The notes beneath the pieces were generated by a model that saw nothing but the letters and a program-made list of their open reading frames with translations, searched no databases and was not told where the DNA came from. A stretch of 10,044 nucleotides of DNA from Chloroflexota bacterium (GTDB lineage: Bacteria > Chloroflexota > Anaerolineae > Aggregatilineales > Phototrophicaceae): assembly GCA_023430545.1 (NCBI GenBank), contig JAEZAF010000100.1:1-10044 (forward strand), in the 5' to 3' direction. Each line of letters starts with the position of its first letter. Position 1 is the stretch's first letter. Made by a program: the position numbers and the translations under genes. Below, one piece after another: positions 1 to 5,713 of the stretch.

Positions 1-89
<89 letters not shown>

Positions 90-113
90 ATGGAATTACT
101 TAGCGGGGTTCTT

Positions 114-128
114 GTAATCGCTGATTAC
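114..128 (-). other. small hairpin in the 16S leader
   Basis: A perfect 6-bp inverted repeat (GTAATC / GATTAC) with a 3-nt loop lies between the proximal boxA-like element and the mature 16S 5' end. It may be a local fold in the precursor leader, possibly near an RNase processing site. Its partner region downstream of 16S is outside the window, so the long processing stem cannot be examined. Confidence 0.35.
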
Positions 129-163
129 TCAGCCATCACATTCCCTCTGTCTTCACTCTTCTG

Positions 164-175
164 TTGTTAAGGTGC
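164..175 (-). promoter_or_regulatory. boxA-like antitermination element, proximal
   Basis: The minus strand reads GCACCTTAACAA, close to the rRNA boxA core GCTCTTTAACA bound by NusB-S10 (NusE) in other bacteria. It lies about 75 nt before the 16S start and about 120 nt after the P2 start site, a normal place for boxA in an rrn leader. It is immediately preceded by AACAAACC (183-176), a third copy of the core of the element found after both promoters. The match is good but short. Confidence 0.6.
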
Positions 176-298
176 GGTTTGTTTCATTAACCCCTCACGG
201 TCGCGCCCTCAGCGTCTGCTCAACCTCCACAACGTCTTTGCGCTGTGAACGTCTTCCTGCATTCGCTCCGGTTTGTTCCCGTCCGGTTAATATAGACA

Positions 299-327
299 AG
301 AATACCAACCTCCCTCTAACCTGTCAA
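299..327 (-). promoter_or_regulatory. rRNA promoter P2 (proximal)
   Basis: On the minus strand, a perfect -35 TTGACA (327-322) is followed after 17 bp by -10 TATTCT (304-299), which matches TATAAT at four of six positions. Upstream positions 353-333 are A-rich on the transcribed-direction strand (GAAAGAAGTAAAAAA), as expected for an UP element. The start site would be near 292, about 200 nt before the mature 16S end. This is the strongest promoter-like sequence in the window. Confidence 0.75.
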
Positions 328-469
328 TCCCGAGTTTTTTACTTCTTTCAAAACTCAGTGCTGACCCAATTAACGAGGGGGCTCGCCTCGGAGACAATCT
401 TTTCACACTGCAGTTTTCACTTACAGCGCGATTTTGATATGCTCTGGCTTCTCGCTATACCATCCTAAG

Positions 470-489
470 TTGTTAAGGACACATTGTCC
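470..489 (-). promoter_or_regulatory. second boxA-like element with adjoining hairpin
   Basis: The minus strand reads TCCTTAACAA at 479-470, sharing CCTTAACAA with the proximal boxA-like element. It is joined on its upstream side to a perfect inverted repeat, GGACA-ATG-TGTCC (489-477), which overlaps the boxA-like sequence by three bases. The arrangement recalls boxB-boxA of classical antitermination leaders. It lies about 45-55 nt after the P1 start site, so a P1 transcript would carry two boxA copies and a P2 transcript one. A function is inferred from sequence resemblance only. Confidence 0.4.
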
Positions 490-532
490 GCTCGTTCAGA
501 TTTGGTTTGTTCTGTGTGAGCGAACGACGGGA

Positions 533-561
533 ATAATAACAGCCGTACTAAGGCGAGTCAA
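533..561 (-). promoter_or_regulatory. rRNA promoter P1 (upstream)
   Basis: On the minus strand, -35 TTGACT (561-556) is separated by exactly 17 bp from -10 TATTAT (538-533). Each hexamer matches the sigma70 consensus at five of six positions. Directly upstream (581-562) is AT-rich DNA containing GTAAAAAT that could act as an UP element; it overlaps the stop codon of the AI-2E-family gene. Transcription would start near 526 and run toward the 16S gene, giving a leader of about 440 nt. Assignment as an rRNA promoter rests on box quality, orientation and position; no start site has been mapped. Confidence 0.7.
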
Positions 562-578
562 GAGGGATTTTTACGAAT

Positions 579-1721
579 TTATGCCGGATCTGCCAGCAGT
601 TCTTCATCAGGCTGCGTACGGATCACAGGCTGGGTATCACGCGGTGTATCTCCAAGAAAGTCCTTGATATACATTTCCTGTACCACAATCAGGAAGGTCG
701 CGGTCAGGGGCACAGCCAGCAGAATCCCCATGAAACCAAACAGCGCACCACAGATGATCTGCCCTACCAGCACGAGTACAGGCGGCAGATTGATACTCTC
801 CGAAAACAGGATCGGGCTGAAGATCTGGCTCTGCACAAACGACATACCGTACAGCACCAGCACAATCAGCATCAGATTCTCCGGAGCCTGCACAATACCG
901 ACGACAATTGCCGCCAACACCGCAATCAACTGGCCGAAGTTCGGCACAAACGACAGCAGACCCGCAATCACGCCCAGTGCTGCCGCCTCTCCAATATTCA
1001 GCATTGCCAGGCCGATCCATGTCCCAAGCCCGACGAACAGCATCGAGATCAGCGTCCCTTCCAGCCAGCGCCGCAGCATAAAGTTGACGCGGCCCAGAAT
1101 ATAACGGGCACGATGGCGATAGGACAATGGAAACAGCTTGATAAACCCTTCGCTGTATCCATTCGGATCTGCCAGGAAGTACAAACTAAGGAAGATCAGA
1201 ATCAGAAAGCTGAGCAGCGAAGTCGCAACGTCACCGACCACTGGCAGCACGACCCCGCCGATCTGACCCGCAGCATTTGCCAGCTGGTTGGGCAAATCAT
1301 TGAAGATGCTGTCATCGAACTGGAAAGTTTCTAAAAACGGACGCACCGTCTCAGCAAAGAAACTGGATTGGTCAAGCAGCTCACCGGTTTCCCACTGGCG
1401 GCTGATTTCGTTAACACCGCTTGGGATCGTCACGGTCGCCAGTGTCACAAACTGTTCAGCAATCGTTGGCAGGACCAGTCGCGCCAGCAAAAACACCAGC
1501 AGCGAGATCCCAATGACGGAAGCGACGATCGCCGGTGTGCGCCTTACACCAAATCGGGCCAGAAAGCGCACCGGTATCGTGAAGAACACCACCAGAATCA
1601 CGGATGCGAATGTCAGCAGGACAATATTGCGAATCGTCCACAGGATCGCCAGCAGCACTACGACAATGACAGCAACCAATACCCAACGCGTGACCTGTGC
1701 GTAATTTGACTCTCGTACCAT
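579..1721 (-). CDS. AI-2E/PerM family membrane transporter
   Basis: This encodes a 380-residue polytopic membrane protein of the AI-2E transporter (PerM/TqsA/YdiK-like) family. Members are putative exporters or permeases; some are linked to autoinducer-2 export and others to Na+/H+ exchange, so the substrate here is unknown. The layout is typical: two N-terminal membrane segments (about 12-30 and 33-50), a third (about 64-85), a hydrophilic central domain (about 86-160), a segment near 165-185, and a C-terminal bundle (about 220-350). Within the bundle, LLSFVPNFGQLIAVLAA (255-271) fits the family's conserved proline/glycine signature. The tail after 355 is polar and acidic. Length is close to the family norm of 340-380. 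The ATG start has a weak purine-rich site (GAGAGTAGGG) just upstream. The gene begins 87 nt after the AmaP-like gene ends, in the same direction, and may be co-transcribed. It ends about 18 nt before the -35 box of rRNA promoter P1. Confidence 0.9.
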   Translation of the reverse strand: MVRESNYAQVTRWVLVAVIVVVLLAILWTIRNIVLLTFASVILVVFFTIPVRFLARFGVRRTPAIVASVIGISLLVFLLARLVLPTIAEQFVTLATVTIPSGVNEISRQWETGELLDQSSFFAETVRPFLETFQFDDSIFNDLPNQLANAAGQIGGVVLPVVGDVATSLLSFLILIFLSLYFLADPNGYSEGFIKLFPLSYRHRARYILGRVNFMLRRWLEGTLISMLFVGLGTWIGLAMLNIGEAAALGVIAGLLSFVPNFGQLIAVLAAIVVGIVQAPENLMLIVLVLYGMSFVQSQIFSPILFSESINLPPVLVLVGQIICGALFGFMGILLAVPLTATFLIVVQEMYIKDFLGDTPRDTQPVIRTQPDEELLADPA

Positions 1722-1808
1722 GCGCCCTACTCTCGTGCTGTAACTAAGGAAAGCCTGCGATAGACGACCCTGATCCCACCGTGACTCTGGTAACTGACGC
1801 CGACAGGT

Positions 1809-2717
1809 CTAGAGTGGTTCCGAATAACTTCTGGGCTGGTCCGACTGATCATCATCCTCAGCCATAAAATCGGGTTCGTCATCGTAGGGATCAGCCACAT
1901 CAAAATCATCATCAAATTCATTAACCGGTGAGGTTACAGCAGGTGCTGATGATGTAAAGGTTGATGATGCTGACACAGTATCTGTTGAAACCCCATAATG
2001 GGCATTAGGTTTTGCATCAGAGAAACCAGAATTTGTACTGACCGGTGAACTGACGGTACTGGTCGAGTTAACCTGTGCCGGAGTCTGTCCTACAGGCACG
2101 GCTGCCGGGGTGACCATTGGCGCAGTCGGGACAACCGGCGCTACAGGTGCGGGACTAGTGGCTGATGTCGGTGGCGGGGTCACCATGCCGCCCGTCCCGG
2201 ATGGAATCACGCGGCCAAGCTGAATATTGACGCGGGGCCGGTTGGCAAGCTCCACACCAAGCTGCTTCTTGATGACCTGCTCCAGTGTGCGATAGATTTC
2301 GCGCTGCTTTTCGGGGATATTGACGCGGTCATCAGTCGTCGCAACGTGCAGCTCGACATCCGCGCGCCCATTGATCGACTTCAGCTCCGCTTCCACTGAA
2401 TCAACACCGGGCACCTGCCCCACAGACTTCAGAATCCGCTCACGGACCGAAGCAACCGTCAGGGCTGCCTGTGCACCCGCAGCGCGGACATACAGCATGT
2501 CGCCATCAGTACGCGGACGGCTGCGAAAGCGCAGCGTGATAATCGCCAGCCCAATCAGATACAGGATGATAACCGCTGCGATACGGGCAATGGGGGATAC
2601 ATCTTCAAGACGTTCCACAGCGTCAGCGACCGTCTGTGGAGTAATCAGAAGCACGGTTGCGAACGCCACCACCAGTAGTGCCAACAGAACAGCCAGAATA
2701 CGAATGATAAGGTTCAA
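1809..2717 (-). CDS. AmaP/Asp23-like membrane-anchored protein with long acidic disordered tail
   Basis: This 302-residue protein resembles AmaP, the alkaline-shock-response membrane anchor, which carries an Asp23-type domain and tethers Asp23 to the membrane in Firmicutes. Residues 4-27 and 44-63 are hydrophobic and form an N-terminal membrane hairpin. Residues about 72-168 fit an Asp23-like alpha/beta domain (AALTVASVRERILKSVGQVPGVDSVEAEL, with a later NIPEKQREIYRTLEQVIKK helix); only part is quoted per motif: VGQVPGVDSVEAEL and RVNIPEKQREI. From about 170 the chain is low-complexity, rich in Pro, Thr, Ser, Val and Ala, and residues 267-290 are strongly acidic (FDDDFDVADPYDDEPDF). Known AmaP proteins are mostly under 200 residues, so the extra 130 residues are notable. 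The start codon is TTG at 2717: AGGAG sits 7 nt upstream, and the nearby ATG hits a stop after two codons. It follows the phosphatase gene by 96 nt. No separate asp23 gene is in the window. Confidence 0.72.
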   Translation of the reverse strand: MNLIIRILAVLLALLVVAFATVLLITPQTVADAVERLEDVSPIARIAAVIILYLIGLAIITLRFRSRPRTDGDMLYVRAAGAQAALTVASVRERILKSVGQVPGVDSVEAELKSINGRADVELHVATTDDRVNIPEKQREIYRTLEQVIKKQLGVELANRPRVNIQLGRVIPSGTGGMVTPPPTSATSPAPVAPVVPTAPMVTPAAVPVGQTPAQVNSTSTVSSPVSTNSGFSDAKPNAHYGVSTDTVSASSTFTSSAPAVTSPVNEFDDDFDVADPYDDEPDFMAEDDDQSDQPRSYSEPL

Positions 2718-2724
2718 GACATTA

Positions 2725-2733
2725 CTCCTCTGA
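2725..2733 (-). promoter_or_regulatory. ribosome-binding site deciding the TTG start
   Basis: The minus strand reads AGAGGAG followed by TAATGTC and then TTG. The Shine-Dalgarno core is 7 nt from the TTG at 2717. The ATG inside TAATGTC is only 2 nt from GGAG and reads ATG TCT TGA, a two-codon frame whose stop overlaps the TTG. TTG is therefore the better start. The two-codon frame could slightly affect initiation, but this is not shown. Confidence 0.6.
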
Positions 2734-2813
2734 TCATCGATACATTAAAACCGAAACTCGGATGGAGATAAACCGGGCCAGCGATACCAGCCACGCCAGA
2801 TGTCCTTGCTGTG

Positions 2814-4094
2814 CTAGCCCAGATAACGCACTACGACAATGGTCTGATCATCGTGAGGCGGGACCGCAGCGCGAAACTGTGCGACAGAGTCTAAAATGGC
2901 ATCCAGTATCATCTGCGCGTGCCGCGATGCCCCACTCTGGACAATCCGCACCACTTCCTTCATAAGCCGTTCATCACCGTAATACTCATCGTGGATATTC
3001 TGCGATTCGGTCAGGCCGTCAGTGTAATAGACAAGGATGTCACCCGGCTCAAGCTGAAGTTCTGTGGCTTGAAGCGGATTATTCGGAAACCATCCAACTG
3101 CACGGCCACCTCTCGGCATGAACTGTGCCTCACGGGTACTGTTGCGGTAGAGAATCGGTGGATTATGTCCAGCGTTGACATGAACACTGTGACCGTCGCT
3201 GGAGAATACGCTGTGATAGACCGTCACAAACATGCCGCTGCCGGCATCTTCCAGAATCAGATCGTTGGTACGGCTGATGGTTTCAATCGGGTTGAGGCCT
3301 GCAAACGAGTGTGCCCGAATCATCGTGCGGGCAACTGCCATAAACAGGGCCGCAGGTGCACCCTTATCGGACACATCGGCGATCACGACACCAAGCTGAT
3401 TTTCTTCCGGCAGAAATACATCGTAGAAGTCACCTGCGACTTCACGCGCCGCACGCCAGCCTACCGCAATCTGATACGATCCAAGATCTGGTACATGGCT
3501 TGGCAGCAGGCTCTGCTGAATCTCGCTCGCCATCTGAAGTTCGCGCTCCATACGGCCTTTCTCGACTGCGACGGTGTAAAGCCGTGCGTTTTCAAGTGCC
3601 GTAGCCGCCTGACCGGCAACCGCACGCAGCAGATCACGGTCCGCCTCGCTGAACATCCCGGATTTAATTGAACTATCCACATAGATTGCACCCAGCACAT
3701 CGCCTTTACGTGTGATCAGCGGTGCACACAGGATCGCACGCAGCTTGCGCATAATGATGCTCTGTCCCGGCTGGTAGCGGCTGTCGAACTGAGCATTATT
3801 TGTCAGCAGGGTTTCACGACTTTCCAGAACCTGGCTGACAATTGTGGTGCTGTAACCTTCTTCTTCCAGTACAGCGCCATCCATACCCCGTGCGACCAGT
3901 ACACGTAGTTCCGTGTGATTGTCATCGGCTACCATGACAAACCCGCGCTGGGCTTTGGTGACGCCCATCACTGAGTCGATGATATTGTTCAGCGCTTCGT
4001 CAAAATCGAGGCTGGAGTTCATCGCAGCCGTGATTTCGTAAAGCGTCAGCAGATGTTCCGGGCTTAAATTCTCAGTGGAAGTCCCTTGCGACAT
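2814..4094 (-). CDS. GAF domain-SpoIIE (PP2C-type) serine/threonine phosphatase, RsbU-like
   Basis: This 426-residue soluble protein fuses a sensory GAF domain (about 15-172) to a PPM/SpoIIE phosphatase domain (about 205-425). A charged helical linker joins them (about 175-198, with the typical REL..A.EIQQSLLP motif at 184-198). The phosphatase metal-binding acids are present: D222 in AGDFYD, D240 in IADVSDKG, D359 in YYTDGLTE, and D415/D416 in HDDQTIVV. An active enzyme is therefore expected. Family members usually dephosphorylate an anti-anti-sigma factor (RsbV/SpoIIAA-like) in partner-switching control of stress sigma factors. The GAF domain would sense a small ligand, redox state or partner. 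No anti-sigma, anti-anti-sigma or sigma gene is in the window, so the target is unknown. The ATG start has AAGGG 6 nt upstream, and a TATAAT box lies 43-48 nt before it. The gene is first of three in the same direction. Confidence 0.92.
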   Translation of the reverse strand: MSQGTSTENLSPEHLLTLYEITAAMNSSLDFDEALNNIIDSVMGVTKAQRGFVMVADDNHTELRVLVARGMDGAVLEEEGYSTTIVSQVLESRETLLTNNAQFDSRYQPGQSIIMRKLRAILCAPLITRKGDVLGAIYVDSSIKSGMFSEADRDLLRAVAGQAATALENARLYTVAVEKGRMERELQMASEIQQSLLPSHVPDLGSYQIAVGWRAAREVAGDFYDVFLPEENQLGVVIADVSDKGAPAALFMAVARTMIRAHSFAGLNPIETISRTNDLILEDAGSGMFVTVYHSVFSSDGHSVHVNAGHNPPILYRNSTREAQFMPRGGRAVGWFPNNPLQATELQLEPGDILVYYTDGLTESQNIHDEYYGDERLMKEVVRIVQSGASRHAQMILDAILDSVAQFRAAVPPHDDQTIVVVRYLG

Positions 4095-4136
4095 AACAAG
4101 CCCTTAAGGTATGAATTCTGAAAGATGATCACTCGA

Positions 4137-4142
4137 ATTATA
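4137..4142 (-). promoter_or_regulatory. -10 box for the phosphatase gene
   Basis: A perfect TATAAT on the minus strand lies 43-48 nt before the phosphatase ATG. No good -35 hexamer is found at 16-19 bp spacing, so the promoter may need an activator or an alternative factor, or the match may be chance. Its placement in a divergent intergenic region supports a real role. Confidence 0.45.
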
Positions 4143-4226
4143 GTCTACAGATCGTGGTTTAGGCCAGCGCAGGGCAGCATGAGAGTCCACTTAAAGCTAA
4201 AGCCTTCATGTCATCCCAAAGCGCGT

Positions 4227-4232
4227 TATAAT
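4227..4232 (+). promoter_or_regulatory. -10 box for the M20 peptidase gene
   Basis: A perfect TATAAT on the plus strand lies 57-62 nt before the peptidase ATG, giving a likely start near 4239 and a 5' leader of about 50 nt. The best -35 candidate is TTCATG at 4205-4210 (16-bp spacing), which matches the consensus at only three positions. The region 4095-4288 contains no gene. Confidence 0.5.
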
Positions 4233-4288
4233 CGACACCGTTCCGACCTTCATTCTTAAATACAGAGATTCAGAGGTAACCGATTCTC

Positions 4289-5665
4289 ATGTCTCAGGCT
4301 CATGAATACGCCCAGCAGCATGCCCAGCAGTTTCGTCAGCAGCTTCACGACCTTGTACGCATCCCCAGTGTCAGCACGCTGCCGGAACGCGCCGGTGATG
4401 TGCAGGCAGCGGCAGAATGGCTGGCAGATGATTTAAAGCGCATCGGTTTTGAAACCGTCGAAGTCGTCTCCACCAAAGGCCACCCGATTGTTTACGCAGA
4501 ATGGCTTGGCCAGGGGGCAAATGCACCAACCGTGCTGGTCTACGGCCATTACGACGTTCAGCCTGCCGACATGGAAGACGGTTGGGATACACCACCGTTC
4601 GAGCCAGTGGAAAAGGACGGCAAGCTGTTCGCACGCGGTTCCTCTGATGATAAGGGACAGGTCTTCGCGCATCTCAAGGCCTTTGAGTCGCTGTTCCAGA
4701 CCACAGGCCGACTGCCAGTCAATGTCAAGCTGATTATCGAAGGCGAAGAAGAGATCTCATCGATCAACCTCGGCGCATTTGTCACCGAAAACCGCGAACG
4801 GCTGAAGGCGGATGTCTGCGTGATCTCGGATACCGGTATTCTTTCAGTCAATCAGCCCTCGATTGTCTATGCGCTGCGCGGCCTGACATATATGGAAATT
4901 CACGTTCAGGGCGCGAAGACCGATCTGCACAGCGGCGTCTTCGGGGGTACCGTCCACAATCCGGCGCAGGCGCTGGCTGAGATCATCGCAAAACTGCATG
5001 CCGATGATGGCAGCATCTCCGTCCCTGGCTTCTATGACGAGGTACTGGTACTGGATGATGAAGAACGCGCAGAACTGAGCAAAACCGACTGGAAAACCGA
5101 GGACTGGTCAAACCTGACAGGCCTTCAGCAGCCGTGGGGCGAAGCACAGTACACCCTGCGTGAACGCGTTGGCGCACGTCCCACACTGGAAGTCAACGGC
5201 ATGGTCAGCGGTTTCTATGGTGAAGGGGCCAAGACTGTCCTGCCTGCAAAAGCGATGGCAAAAATAAGCTGCCGTCTGGTCGCCAACCAGAATCCACAGC
5301 GCATTTACGAACTGGTGCGTGACTACGTCGCGCAGATCACACCGCCGACCGTGAGCAGCGAAGTGCGCCTGCTGCATACTGGAGAACCCGCCATCGTGGA
5401 TCGTCAGACACCGATGATGCAGGCCGCTGTCAATGCCTATGAGAAAGGATGGGGCAAGCCGCCGGTCTTCATGCGTGAAGGCGGCAGCATCCCGATTGTC
5501 GCGGACTTCCAGCGTGAACTCGGGCTTCCAGTCATCCTGATGGGCTTCGGTCTCAACAGTGACGGCGCACACGGGCCGAACGAACACTTCACCATCGAGA
5601 TGTTCCACAAGGGCATTGACACCGTCATCTATTTCCTTGAAGAACTCGCGGCCAGGATCAGCTAG
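4289..5665 (+). CDS. M20 family metallopeptidase (dipeptidase-like)
   Basis: This 458-residue cytosolic enzyme belongs to the M20 zinc metallopeptidases, in the carnosinase/PepV-like group that hydrolyses dipeptides and related amides. The di-zinc site is complete. H87 and D89 lie in YGHYDVQP, and D120 in ARGSSDDKG is the bridging acid. In EGEEEISS, E154 should be the general base and E155 a ligand; D181 in VISDTG and H433 in GPNEHF complete the set. The lid/dimerisation domain spans about 195-365 and holds the conserved H214 of LHSGVFGG. GGSIPIV (398-404) is the usual substrate-binding stretch near the C-terminus. There is no signal peptide, and length is normal for the group. The ATG is preceded by AGAGG about 11 nt upstream. 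A hairpin follows the stop codon, so it may be transcribed alone. The substrate cannot be told from sequence. Confidence 0.95.
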   Translation: MSQAHEYAQQHAQQFRQQLHDLVRIPSVSTLPERAGDVQAAAEWLADDLKRIGFETVEVVSTKGHPIVYAEWLGQGANAPTVLVYGHYDVQPADMEDGWDTPPFEPVEKDGKLFARGSSDDKGQVFAHLKAFESLFQTTGRLPVNVKLIIEGEEEISSINLGAFVTENRERLKADVCVISDTGILSVNQPSIVYALRGLTYMEIHVQGAKTDLHSGVFGGTVHNPAQALAEIIAKLHADDGSISVPGFYDEVLVLDDEERAELSKTDWKTEDWSNLTGLQQPWGEAQYTLRERVGARPTLEVNGMVSGFYGEGAKTVLPAKAMAKISCRLVANQNPQRIYELVRDYVAQITPPTVSSEVRLLHTGEPAIVDRQTPMMQAAVNAYEKGWGKPPVFMREGGSIPIVADFQRELGLPVILMGFGLNSDGAHGPNEHFTIEMFHKGIDTVIYFLEELAARIS

Positions 5666-5675
5666 CAAGGGCTGT

Positions 5676-5704
5676 GGGGCGGGTGATCCTCGCCCCTCTC
5701 TTCT
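5676..5704 (+). terminator. terminator-like hairpin after the M20 peptidase
   Basis: GGGGCG (5676-5681) pairs with CGCCCC (5691-5696). Inside the stem, GG and CC (5682-5683 and 5688-5689) extend it to about 8 bp around a TGAT loop, with one bulged T. A pyrimidine tract, TCTCTTCT (5697-5704), follows. This fits a factor-independent terminator with an imperfect T tract. It lies 11 nt after the peptidase stop and 10 nt before the glycosyltransferase start, so it may reduce rather than abolish read-through. Confidence 0.55.
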
Positions 5705-5713
5705 GATAATTTC

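Larger units (their letters stand above)
90..578 (-). other. rRNA operon leader and promoter region (no protein gene)
   Basis: These 489 bp lie between the end of the AI-2E-family gene and the 16S rRNA. I see no real protein gene here; the small open frames have no ribosome-binding site or recognisable content. On the minus strand the order is: an AT-rich upstream stretch, promoter P1, a GAACAAACC element, a small hairpin joined to a boxA-like sequence, a second AT-rich stretch, promoter P2, a second GAACAAACC element, another boxA-like sequence, and a hairpin near the 16S start. This matches a typical bacterial rrn control region with tandem promoters and a boxA-containing antitermination leader. 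No intrinsic terminator is evident between the AI-2E gene and P1, so some read-through into the rRNA operon is possible. Confidence 0.85.

Noticed and set aside
332..356. Inverted repeat GAGTTTT / AAAACTC as a terminator between P1 and P2
   Set aside because: On the transcribed strand it has an 11-nt loop and no following T tract. The A-rich content is better explained as upstream-element DNA for P2.
172..667. Small plus-strand open frames (98 and 77 codons) in the rRNA leader region
   Set aside because: They lie opposite well-formed rRNA promoters and boxA-like elements, have no ribosome-binding sites, and show no recognisable protein features.
2919..3671. A 250-codon plus-strand open frame
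   Set aside because: It is entirely antisense to the GAF-SpoIIE phosphatase, whose catalytic motifs are intact. The antisense product has no recognisable domain.
5108..5668. A 186-codon minus-strand open frame
   Set aside because: It is antisense to the M20 peptidase, which has a complete metal site. It is a by-product of codon bias.
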